A DNA stretch of 64,000 nucleotides, from contig NC_060962.1 in NCBI RefSeq assembly GCF_910589235.1, positions 2,682,232 to 2,746,231 on the forward strand, in the 5' to 3' direction. The stretch's first letter is position 1; the number at the start of each line of letters is the position of its first letter. This document shows positions 23,590 through 35,148 of the stretch, one piece after another. The position numbers were made by a program, and so were the translations under genes. Source of the DNA: Vespa crabro. Taxonomy: Eukaryota > Arthropoda > Insecta > Hymenoptera > Vespidae. The notes under the pieces are model-generated. The model did not search any database, was not told where the DNA came from, and saw nothing but the letters and a program-made list of their open reading frames with translations.

Positions 23590-25570
23590 TCCCGACGCAA
23601 TACTAACAATCAGTTTTCTTAAAAATAATTATAACTAAATAAAAGGATAATATATTTTAGATCTTTTAGATAAATATTATAGAAATGTACATACATGTGT
23701 AAGTAGTAATAACTGCATATTAAAATTAATCTTTTAATAAAAAAAGACCATGAAAATAATTAAACAAGGAAGAAGTTAAATAGCGCGATCAATCGACGAA
23801 AGAAATAGTTGAATTTTCGAGAAAGAAAGATAGATTGAATTTCGTATCACGGAATAAGGAGTTAAACAAAAGCTGTCTACGAAAATACGAGAGAGAAAGA
23901 GAGGCTATTTCGTTTATATAGCTTTCTGTTGCGGTTGCAGCTGGCGGGTAAGAAAAAAGAGAAAGAGTAAAAGGGTTTAGGAAATAACAGATCGTGCTTC
24001 GGCAAGCAAAATCTCGCGTAATTATCTTGGGTAACGCTATACGCGTATCCATATCACGTTCGTCGATGCCTCAAGGGACAGCTACAAAATCGCTCCACCA
24101 AAAAATTCACCACAGAAGATAGTATAGTACTTTTGATTACACCGATTTTATACGACAATACGTTCTAGCAAGTTCACAAATACTCAAATGTGTTCCTTTT
24201 AAATCTTGAACTTAAACAGATGGATAGTTTTATTCGTTTAAAGATGGCGAAATTTATATTAAATGAAACTTATTTTAAGAATGTAAGATCTTTATGGAAA
24301 TTATTATATGAATAATAATCAGTGCATCGAATAGGTGAAAGTTCACCGCTCGCTTTTTTCCCGTCCATTCTAAATTAATGCTTTTATCGCCGCCGCAAAA
24401 TTGAATTACATTTCTACGATGTAATATCTATATAATTACATTATAGGCTATTAAATGGTTATCGAAAACGAATTGAATATCCACAATTCTATATCTCTGT
24501 AAATCAACTAACCACATCGTGCGCACCACATAAATGAAATCAACGTCGAATGTAGATTATTTGTCATGTCTATTTATTTACTCGATCGTATCTCACCGGC
24601 TGATTTCATGTAGTAACGTTCATTGGTATAAAAGAAAAGATCGATCATATAATAATATTCGTTGTTCTTAAACATTTGCAAGAAATATTAATAAAGACTA
24701 AAAAATCGATTATCGTTTATCTTTTTTAATATAATATCAAAATAATAACAATCTTTCTCGAGGCATAACTTCTTGTTTTACAATTAGACCGAATTAAATT
24801 AAAGTTGTTATTTGTGAGCCGCAAAAATAAAAAAAGAGAAATGAAAATAAAAAAAGAAAGAAAGAGAAAGAAGAAGACACAATCATCTTCGCTCGTAATA
24901 ATTGAAAAACTTTTTCCATAACGACACGCAAACACAAACAACAGGCGTTTAAATTGCATTAAACGAAATCATGGTATAGGTTTAGTTCTTTCCTTCTTTA
25001 TCTCTCATTCTTTCTTTCTTAATTTTCTCTATATTTTCTTTTCTCCACGCATAAATACTTCCGTCGAGTCAGCCATCATTTTATTTGTGATCTTTCAGTT
25101 GATCTTCATGACAAATAACTTTCGTGCCATTATCGGTTCATGACATTGTGAATCCTTTAAAGATTTTTATCTTTCGTAAGATGGATTTAAAGATAAGAAA
25201 AAGAAAAAAGCGAAAGGAAATACTGTCGAGCGAAGAAACGATTAAATCCTTCTAGAAGATGAATTTCGAGTGAAGCCCTTTATACATATCTTCCTTTCTC
25301 TTTTTGATCTCGAAGTTTTTCTCTTTCTCTCTTTCTTTCTTTCTTTCTTTTTGATAACCTCTTGGGAATGCTACATTAAGAATAAAAAAGGATTTCTACT
25401 GATAATGGCACGGAGAGTTCCTAGCGAAAGGATAAAGTAAACGACACGGACATTGGAAATCTTTTGATACGCCTCTTCGTTTCTCTGTTGCTGTCACATC
25501 GTAAAGTCTTCGATGTTGGAGTTACGACGATCTCCCTCGCGTCTTCCTACATCGTTTTTACTTTTACTTA
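23590..25570. other. Gene-free interval
   Basis: No gene recognised. AT-rich with purine-rich patches near 23815-23960 and 24820-24880 and a CTTT run near 25325-25352. Open frames at 23789-24052 and 24726-24959 on minus follow the purine patches and look non-coding. Confidence 0.55.
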
Positions 25571-25690
25571 CACTTTCTTTCTTTCTCTCTCTTTCTCTCC
25601 CCCCTCTCTCTCTCTGTCTCTCTCTTTCTTTCTATCTCTATCTCCCTCTCTTTCTTTCTATCTCTATCAATCTATCTATCTATCTTTCTT
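25571..25690. repeat. Pyrimidine-rich microsatellite cluster
   Basis: CT, CTTT and TATC words over 120 bp; apparent plus proteins of L, S and F are artefacts. Confidence 0.93.
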
Positions 25691-25795
25691 TCTTCAGAAA
25701 ATTTTATCGGGAAGGTTAAATTGTTTTCGAAGCGTAATCCACGATGATAAATTGGAAAAATAAATTTTACTTATACGAAAAGATTTCACTGCTTT

Positions 25796-25939
25796 TTCTT
25801 CTCTCTCTTACTCTCTCTCTTTCTCTCTCTTTCTCTCTCTCTCTCTCTCCCTCTTTCTCTTTCTCTCTCTCTCTCTCTCCCTCTTTCTCTTTCTCTCTCT
25901 CTCTCTCTCCCTCTTTCTCTTTCTCTCTCTCTCTCTCTT
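25796..25939. repeat. CT tract with 30-bp higher-order period
   Basis: CT repeat in which the word CTCTCTCTCC recurs at 25841, 25871 and 25901, followed each time by CTCTTTCTCTTTCTCTCT; the whole is a short minisatellite of 30-bp unit. Confidence 0.93.
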
Positions 25940-26238
25940 CGTTTTCATCATCTTTTTGTTTTATATACAAATATTCTTTGGCAAAGAAGCATAGTAATTG
26001 AAGCATTATAATCTTATAGTCCAATTTGGAACGTAATTTTTCTTGTTATCGACTTGAATCATTTAGTTCCTAATGAAAGTTTTTAATAAAACTTAAGAAA
26101 ATCGTTCATTTGTTTTTCATTGATCTTTACCTTTTCTTAATCTGATAAATCAAAAGATAGATTCGTTTATTGTATGTTATTTGTATGTAAGAAAAAAATT
26201 CAATTGCAACGTAATCATCAGATAAGTTTACAAGTATA

Positions 26239-26778
26239 ACGTGAGTTCAACATTTAAAAATTCATGAAATTTATACCAGTATATATTACGATGAGTAATA
26301 TTAATATGATAAATGACGCAAAATGGAAATTTTATAGCTCTTTTTGCAAATTAATTAATATTTAACATATTCTTATATAACTATGGAAATTTTCATAGTT
26401 ACGATAAAATTTTACCGAGGACTCTATCTATAACTTTACCATTTTTTATGAATACGATTTATAAGCGATAATATTCTTGTGTCAATTTCTAATGCTTCAC
26501 CAAATATTACGTGAATTGAACATTTTGAAGTTCATGAAATTTATACTAGCATATATTACGATAAGTAATATTAATATGATAAATGACGCAAAATGGAAAT
26601 TTTATAGCTCTTTTTGCAAATTAATTAATATTTAACATATTCTTATATAACTATGGAAATTTTCATAGTTACGATAAAATTTTACCGAGGACTCTATCTA
26701 TAACTTTACCATTTTTTATGAATACGATTTGTAAGCGATAACATTCTTGTGTCAATTTCCAATGCTTCACCAAATATA
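26239..26778. repeat. 270-bp tandem duplication downstream of UGT
   Basis: Two head-to-tail copies, 26239-26508 and 26509-26778, offset exactly 270 nt and nearly identical (for example ATATATTACG at 26281 and 26551, and the shared stretch ATAAATGACGCAAAATGGAA). Non-coding in appearance; recent event. Confidence 0.95.
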
Positions 26779-27020
26779 ACTTTTTCGCATAGTCGCAATG
26801 GCCTCGTTTTTCTCGATACGTTGTGTCTCATGAAATTTCTATGCGATCGATAAACCGACACTTGGCGCTTGCGTATGATAACAGAATTTTTATAAAATTT
26901 ATTAAAATAAAAATTAAATTTAATCAAATAAATGATAAGGAGATAACACTAAAGCCTTTTATATATGTAAATTTTGATGTCTACGTTTATTTATCGGCTC
27001 AAGTCTCATTTTTTTACAAC

Positions 27021-27026
27021 TTTATT
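27021..27026 (-). terminator. Poly(A) signal of the UGT gene
   Basis: Minus-strand AATAAA (TTTATT on plus) about 70 nt beyond the UGT stop codon, a normal distance for an insect 3' UTR. Confidence 0.5.
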
Positions 27027-27095
27027 TAAACAGTTTAAAATATTATTCTACTTTTTTATATATTAACATATTATTATTAACACATTATATAACAT

Positions 27096-30021
27096 TTAAC
27101 TAATTTTCTTCTTTTCATCCATCACCGATGTTGCGTAATATTTTATAATAAGTACTAGTGTTTTATAAATGATATATAAACTAAGGAGAGCGATGTTAAA
27201 CAATGCAACGGATAAAAAGGCGATGACGTCGGTGTTGTATCTTTGATACCAAGGTTCGTCCACGATGCTAGAGCGCAGATGAGGCGCACCTTTATGGCGA
27301 ATAACATATTCTATCCACCAAATGACCTTGTCCATCATATCAACTGGTTTATCTTTGATGAGTTTCTTAAGGTTCAACATATTTTCTTTATAACTGAAGA
27401 AAAAATATTATTATTATTCTTTATCCTTTGCTTATTATCAGAGAAAGTTCTCTAATTTTTAGGGAACTTGTTATGATTATAAATTTACCTTTTGTTATTT
27501 AAGACTTCTATAATCGCATCGTTTAAAACTTCTTTCGTAATTCCTAAAATATCGATTTTCTTGCACACCCCTAAACTCACCATCTTATTAACCTGCATGT
27601 CTTGATCAGCTAATATTGGTATTCCAACAAGAGGTACACCAAAATATACAGCTTCTTCCGTACTTTGAAGTCCACCTTGATAAACGAACAGCTTCAAGTT
27701 CGGATGTGCTATATTTTCATTTTATAACAGATAAAGTACAAAGATGTTAATTATTATCTATAGAATATATAGGCTTATAATGAGGAATTGAAAAATCATT
27801 TCTAAATTACTAAATTATATTACCTAAAATCTCCTGTTGTGGAAACCATCCTGCGACATATATATTGTTAGGTATTTTTGAAAAATCTTCCGTGAATTTC
27901 CACACAACCTTTATCGATAAATTCGATAGAGTATCGAAAAATATATTTTTCAACTTATCTGAAAACATTGACGGATGTATGTTTGTTCCAAGACTAACAT
28001 AAATGAAACCATTTGATGCATTATCTACGAATTTTTGTAATGCCTAGAAAGATTTAATCATTATACTTGACCTTAAAATAACTACGGAAAATATTGGTTG
28101 AATTATACAAAAAATTACCTTCGGCAAAGGATTCAATTTATTTCTTATATGTAAACCACCAAAATGTATAATATTGGGAACGTTGGGCCTGTTAAACGAA
28201 ATTTCTTCTTGCTGATTAACAAGTACGATACTCATGTTCTTTTCTAAATCTTTAAGAGAAGGTATATTATCCAGATACTTTTCTGCAATTTTTTGTTGAG
28301 GTTTATAGAATATGTTATAACAATCTACTTTAACGTGCCACAACGTTATAACGTAATTTTTTACTCTTGTCCAAAAAGGTACATTCGAACCAGTGACATC
28401 AATCTCCCAAGTTGAAGGATGCGATGGTAATAATGGATTACCAAAGGCAAAATGAGACATTTGTAAAAGGCCTAATGAATATGTACCTATAAACAACAGA
28501 ATTGTCAAAATTTAATAGATGGAAAATAAAATAAAGATTTGAGATAAAAAAATCTTTTGATCCCCTGAATAGGATCTTTATTCCGAGATATGAGACAAAA
28601 TGAAAACGAATTTAAAATTGAATAGAAACACAATAGAAACACAATAATAAGAATTATTTTTTAAAATCTCATTCAAAATATTTGTAAGATTTTATTATTA
28701 ACAATTATATTAGTAATAAAATAAATAATTTTTACGGTATCTTTGTTTATAAAAGAAAATTACAATAAATAATTTATTATAATATTATTACTTTACTATT
28801 TTATTCGCTAATCTTATTGAATTATATAAGATGAAACTGATAATATATGTAAGATTTTTCTGAAAGATTTTACTTCATAGAATTTATAAAAAATATTTAA
28901 CAGGTGATAAAATTAGATTTTTGATAAAAAAAAGTATTTTTTTGACTGGAGTAGATATGTATTGTTCTATAAGATAATTTTAATCTTAACTCTAATCTAT
29001 AAGAGGAAATTAATCTTAATAGAATCTATAATACAAACATTATTTACATAATTTTGCAATTAGTAAACGTAAAATAATTCTTTCCAGAATACAATTCTCC
29101 TATAAATCTTATAGAAATCATAATAAAATTCATTCATACTTATTATAGCTTATCATATCGTTAATGACAAAATTCCGCAGTAATATGTGCTTGTATCTCG
29201 ACTAGTAAATTTTCTCTAAATTATTATTGGAGAAATACTGATTCATACAATTATTAATTTGTTAGGGACAAAGATTTGTTTAAAAAAAAAATGTCGTATT
29301 GTTAATCAAATTACATGTTGTAGTAATTTATAAAGATGATCGCAATTATGCGATGAATTAATAATTAGTTAAAAAATTAAGTATTCTGAATAAAAAAATA
29401 AGACGTTTAATTGTCGTTCGATTGTCTTTTGTCAATAATTTAACTTATTTATAATTTAATTTATTCTTTTTTTTGTAGATTAACGCACTCATATTTAATC
29501 ATGTATACTTCTTTCACTTTTGGTCAAAAAGTTTTCTTAAGCTTACCTATCAAAGGAGCTTTGAATCTGTGTGCAAAAACATAAACGGACGGTGTTATAA
29601 TGGCTTCGGTTATCACAAGATCGAATTTTTCCCCGCTATTAGGTTCGTAGATTTTCTTGAAATCAGGATGATCGAAAATTTTTTCGGCTAAAATACTTGA
29701 AATTTCATGAAAATATTTGTTCAAGATAGTCTGCCACGAGTATTTGCCTTTTGTTTCTAGGAAGTTAATACTTCGTATATACTTGTAATTGTTACTAATG
29801 TCAATTTGCCTGAAATTTGTTAAGTTTTTGTCGGGGATTGGATCGCTAGTTAACAAGGTAATTTGATGACCTCGTAAGCTCAAAGTTTTCCAAATAGATT
29901 GGTAGGCAATTTGATGACTATAAGAAGGAACTGAAATGATAATCAAAATTCTTGCACTGTCAATAAGTCCTATATTGAGAATCGAAAAATATGTTACTAT
30001 AGTAACGATTGATGATTTCAT
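27096..30021 (-). CDS. UDP-glycosyltransferase (insect UGT, GT1 family)
   Basis: Transfers a sugar from a UDP-sugar, usually UDP-glucose in insects, to small lipophilic molecules in the ER lumen; roles in detoxification, pigment and odorant clearance are known for the family. Minus-strand exons: 30021-29547, 28486-28119, 28043-27824, 27708-27489, 27393-27096; 1581 nt, 526 residues plus stop, the usual UGT length. All borders are GT-AG and in phase. In order: signal peptide (residues 1-22), ARILIIISVPSYSHQ with the catalytic His at H36, acceptor half, SLGTNIHP near 298, UGT signature from W347 (WFPQQEIL, AHPNLKLF, GGLQSTEEA, GVPLVGIP, ADQ at 388-390), a membrane helix near 483-511 and a KKIS C-terminus that fits the KKxx ER-retrieval rule. 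The site that is H in the common THGG motif is Q365 (VYQGG). An upstream in-frame ATG at 30108 would bury the signal peptide, so 30021 is preferred. Gene is convergent with the GH1 pair. UGT subfamily not assigned. Confidence 0.95.
28487..29546 (-). other. Intron 1 of UGT
   Basis: 1060-nt AT-rich intron, GT-AG bordered, by far the longest of this gene. No exon, repeat or element recognised in it. Confidence 0.7.
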
Positions 30022-30111
30022 GATATCTTTTTTTTTAACTTTTAAATAAACACGATACGATGTAGAGGAATAAAGAAAGAAAAATAAACGTCCACGATAA
30101 GTACACACGGT

Positions 30112-30147
30112 CTTGAAATAATGATTCCTCGGATTGTATTTCTTATA
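30112..30147 (-). promoter_or_regulatory. Candidate core promoter of the UGT gene
   Basis: On the minus strand TATAAG (30147-30142) precedes TCAAG (30116-30112) by about 30 nt, a normal TATA-to-start spacing. This places transcription start near 30114, about 93 nt before the preferred ATG at 30021 and only a few nt before the in-frame ATG at 30108, which ribosomes would then tend to skip. Confidence 0.4.
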
Positions 30148-32239
30148 CGCAGGTAAGTATACTGTGGCTTAGTCACACTTATTTACAGTAAGAAACTCAT
30201 TCGAATAATACGTTGGTTATATATACATTATGTATTTTACATGTATGCACGTTCACATACAATAAGTTTCTACTTCAGAATCTAATCATAACTGATATAT
30301 ATACTCAAGTGTCTTCTAACTTATAATTAGTGGATATAATGCCACTTATCTTCCTTTATATAGTTCTATTTTGTATTGTTATCTCACTATCTTTTTAATT
30401 ACTACGACTTTCAAATGAATGACATGGTTTCAAAGTTCTTAGTAGTTATTTATGAAACAATTTCAACAACATATCGCAGATAAATTGCATGTACCTCAGT
30501 AAACTAAAAAAAATATACAATTTGAATATATGTACATATAAATATTATATTTATCAGATCAATCTAATAAATCCCGCAAGGTATTTGAATAGATTTATAC
30601 TTCCGTGACTAATTAATTATAACATTCAAATATATTTCGTTACGTAAGACCTATAATTTACTTGTCATCTACAACTTTTGTCGCAATTTCAGTGACTCAG
30701 TCACTTGAAATCAAACTATTGATAAGTATTTATTTCCACTATTTTAATAAAAATATAGTTAACTCTATCAAGATTAAAGAGCCATTTTTTGTAGCATTCA
30801 CGTAGAACCAAATTTGTGATGAAATCAAACTATTATTTTTTAAATAAAACGAATGAAACTATAACAAAGAGCAAGATAAATGATTTATCTAGAGTCATGG
30901 AGAGTCATTCTTTTTTACATAGTTTCCAATCGATTGCATTTATTCAAGAAAGATCGCGTAACCGTTCGTTTCTTTTTTTGTACTTTATGCTAGATCGAGT
31001 TCAAAGACTCTTAGAGCCGTTAAAATAATATAATCCTAATTCTTTTGGATTCTTCTCTACGTTTAGTCATAAAGTTCTTCATTTATGCTAATTCTTTTAT
31101 CGTTCATTAATTTCCAAATGTCAGTTCACATTTTCTTGATGAATTAAAAAAGCTACACTACTATTAGCCAGTATTACATAATTACGATATCATTTATATA
31201 ATAGCAATCAGTTTTACTATCTAATAATTATTATCTCTATGTAAAACATCCATTATGATACACATTCAATATCTTTTTTATTTATTTAAAAATTTTTTCC
31301 TTTTTATCTTAATCTTAAAATACTCTTATTTATTATACGAATGAAAGATATAACAATTTGCTTGTTCAAATTTATAAAATAAAAATTACTCATAGTCAAT
31401 TTACACGGGAATACGACAAGCGGTTCAAAGTGAAATCGTTTTTTGGAATAAAGAATGAAATTTATTTAAACGGTAATAATGGGCGGTTCTATTGAGAGCG
31501 TGTTCAACGGAGCGGGCGAAACGAAGAATCTTTGACGAAATCGAGACAGAAGAAATGCCATTGCACCTCGCTATTTTTATATCCGTCTGTATGTTTTTCC
31601 ATTCAATCTTGAAACGTTCTCTCTGATGTCCGTCGATATGAACAGATGAAATATAACGCGTTATTTATTTCGTTGGAATGTCAACGAAATATATTTTCAT
31701 CATTTTTTTTCTATGCACATAAAATAAATCAATTAAATTTGATCGATATTTTGAAAATGTTCACAAAAAAACTAAGTTCACATTATCTTCGCTAATATTA
31801 TCCAATTGATATAAATGTAGGGTTTAATCGAATACCTAAAGTTTTACATCTTCGAGTTATATGATTTAAAAATAAATGATAAAACGTTCTCACGTGAGTT
31901 TCACGTTTTTTCATTATCTAGTTGATTCGAAAAAGATAAACGAGTTGCATTTGATTCTTCCAAAGGAATAAGATAAGTGGGAAGAAGGAATGATAGTGAA
32001 GCGAAGAATTGGAAAATTTGCCAATGCACATGCACCTAAAACGAATCCTACGAAAGCAAACATTTGCCGCCGAATTCGCACCCACGCATTCGCGTGCGTT
32101 TCTGGGTCGGTAGGGTTGGCAAACAGTTGTTCCGTTTGCTCGAGAAAAGCCAAATACAAGGACCCTCTCCGGTTTTAGATATTCATGCATTCGGTTGTAC
32201 CTAATGTACGAGTACGAAAGCGGAAATAAGAGTATATAA
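30148..32239. other. Gene-free AT-rich interval
   Basis: No gene recognised. A 70-codon plus frame at 30816-31028 has no known motif. The segment 31950-32180 is GC-richer and carries overlapping short frames on both strands, none convincing. Confidence 0.55.
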
Positions 32240-32286
32240 AAGAGAGATAAAGAGAGAGAGAGAGAGAGAAAGAGAGAAAGGGAGAA

Positions 32287-32323
<37 letters not shown>

Positions 32324-32346
32324 AAGAGAAAGAGAGAGAGAGAAAG
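32240..32346. repeat. (GA)n microsatellite
   Basis: 107-bp purine tract of GA and GAAA words. Confidence 0.96.
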
Positions 32347-33119
32347 TTTTGCACAATATAGCTCAAAGTCTTTGATATTTTGCCAAAGTACCATCGATCT
32401 TTCCGTTTTCATATCACCGAAGAAATCATGGAGACGCGCTTATATGTGAAAAATGTGAAAGGTACACGTATGAAAGGTCACGTATATGAGTGTGTGAGTC
32501 GAAGTGAGAAGAAAAAAAAGTAACTGAAGGAAGAAAGGAAGGAAGGAAACGGCATCGTGCGTGCGCAAATCTTAGCGACTAGGAAACATCGAATCGATCG
32601 TGCTCGCTCGATGGCACTTCCGCTACGATTTGCCCGTTCAAGCGACACATCTTTGAAATCCAGCATTCTCTTCCTTTTGCATTCTCCTTCTCTTCCTTCT
32701 TTACGGTACCTTACAAACAGTTTCTACGTCGCGGTAAATTCTCTGGCACGAATTTCCCTTTTGTTTCCCAAGGGATAAACGAAGATATAGCGATTACTTT
32801 TCAAGAAATATCAACTTTAAGCGTACAAATAATTCACGAATCAAAGAATCTTTATGATATTTTTCGTATTGTAAAATTGTTTGTATATAATTATGTTCAT
32901 TAAGATGATTAATTATAACAAAAGATAATGGTAAGTAATTCATAAAGCTTTCTATTATTAACGTCATATATGTATTAAATGATTTTGACATGGCATATAT
33001 CATTGAAATTAATACAAATCAAATAAATCAATGAACGGGATATAACAAATTCTTGCAATTAATTATACCTAATAACATAGCGTATTATAGTTTCACTATA
33101 GCTGTTCATTTTTGGTCTA

Positions 33120-33165
<46 letters not shown>

Positions 33166-34865
33166 CTCCTAAAATTTAAGAATATACATATATGAGAGTA
33201 ATAATAATAAAATAGTTACATTAATCTTTCCTCATATGGGCTATGATCGATCACTATTGACATATCCAAGAGAGAACATTGAAGAAACGAGAAAGGAGAA
33301 TCAGTCTGATTCCTAACAATGAACCCCTTCATCCTCCAGTTTCGCGTATAATCCTTTTCGTCTACGTTTGGAACTAACAGAAAGTATTTATGACTGCCAT
33401 CATTTATCGAATATTCGTAAATTGCTTTAAACGCATAATGGCTTGTTCCACTTTCATAGATTTAACGTCCTCATTTTCTTCCATCTGCCTTTGGTCTTTT
33501 AGCTACTTCCTCGAAAATAAATTCGCAAATAGTTTGCCATAATAAAAAACATGAAATTTCTTTCGCGATGGCACTGCTACTTGCGTGACTGTTCGCGACG
33601 ACAACGAGTAACTCAAATAAAGAAATACGAACGATAGAGTTTTCGTTTCCACCGTCGAACGAGAATACGAAAGAGAATTCAAAGTTAATTTGACGAAGAA
33701 TACGTCGTCATACTCCATGTTTCCACCGAAATGGATCTGCCTCTCACGTTACGTTTCTTCCGCAATCTATGGACAAGTATATGCAAGAGTTGGAAGGTGA
33801 ATGAGAAGGAAGATAGAGAAAGATAGAAAAAGATAGGGAAAGATAGAGAAACAGAGAGAAAGAGAAAATGCATGTCGTATTAGGAGAGTAGAATTCCAAG
33901 CATCTCCATGGTAATGACGGAACTCGATTATCCGTAGTCCGTGACATACAGAAATAAATCAAGACGGAAAGAGAGACATAGATTAATGTAACCATTTAAA
34001 GTCCGCATGCGGAATCAAGCATAAGGCCAAGCACAATTCTTAGTTTTACGTCGCGTAACTTTCTAAGTCTAGTCACTTCTCATTTTCCTATCACTTTTCG
34101 TCTTGTCTTCTTTTCCATTTAAACTGCAAGAATTTGCGTAGTAATCAAATAATAAACTTAATGACAAATAATTCACAAAGAGACTACGACAAATAATTGT
34201 CATAAAAAGAAATATTTATTACTTCGTAGCAATATTTATCTGCTCTCAAGTTACCAAGAATTGAAAAATTCTTATTCTACAAATCAGAGATCTTGATATT
34301 AGTTATTATAGTTTATATCATTAAAGTATTTAATGGTTATCAACTAGAACATGTGATATGCCTCTCAGACATTTAGAAAATTAGAAACGATGTATTCTGT
34401 TTCTAATATGTATGAATCTCCATAATAAGAATGAAAATGCAATGATTTCGAAGTAACTAGATGAATCCAAATCGGACGGATCATCGCTTCGTATATTGGA
34501 TCGACTGTTTGCATGTTTGAAAATGTACTAAGTTATACCACGCATGAATCATGCGCTAGACAATGATATGAATGATAAAGAACAAAGACCCTTAATCATC
34601 CTTAATCAAATCTTGACATCGGACAGAGTTTTTAATTAATAATTATATGAAATAGCCTAATCACGCAATATACTTACAAAAGAATTTTACTAACTTCAAA
34701 AACGCTTAAAAATTCAACATTTTTCCTGTCTCGTTAGTTTGTACAATAAATCGTTCCTTCTCGAATGTTCTTCTTAAATCGTTCAAATGATCAATTTTAC
34801 GAAAATATTATACTTCATTAAATTCAAAATGTATCGAATATGAAATAGATCGATGTTAAAGTAAA
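32347..34865. other. Gene-free interval
   Basis: No gene recognised. Contains the CT tract 33122-33168 and an AGATAGAGAA/AGATAGAAAA decamer series near 33810-33855. Short frames at 32478-32778 and 33503-33995 look like chance. Confidence 0.55.
33122..33168. repeat. (CT)n microsatellite
   Basis: Mostly uninterrupted CT. Confidence 0.95.
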
Positions 34866-35080
34866 TCTGCCAGGAAATGTGGAACGAAGGACGAGGAACG
34901 GTCGCAAGATGGCTCAACCATGGTCTATCACGACCGGTAAATCATGCATAATCGTAATTTACACCGCGCATCGTCCTATGTTAATTACAACGGAGCTCCA
35001 GGCAGCTCGGATCGCGGTCGAACGAGTTACGAACCGGTGGAGGTTCACAGACCGGTAAAATTTATGAGCTTCAGGACGTA
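34866..35080. promoter_or_regulatory. Candidate cis-regulatory island with three ACCGGT sites
   Basis: GC-richer island in AT-rich DNA. ACCGGT occurs at 34933, 35033 and 35051; it resembles the core of the Grainyhead/CP2 consensus AACCGGTT. TTAATTAC and TAATCGTAATTTA homeodomain-like words lie between. Regulatory nature is inferred from motif clustering only. Confidence 0.3.
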
Positions 35081-35090
35081 GAGACCTCTC

Positions 35091-35116
35091 CTCTTCTCTC
35101 TCTATATATCTTTACC

Positions 35117-35148
<32 letters not shown>
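35091..35148. repeat. (CT)n microsatellite
   Basis: Pyrimidine tract interrupted by a short TATATAT. Confidence 0.93.

Noticed and set aside
25744..26001. Regular 30-bp spaced units, CRISPR-like at first sight
   Set aside because: Units are contiguous CT-rich minisatellite copies without unique spacers; the genome is an insect's.
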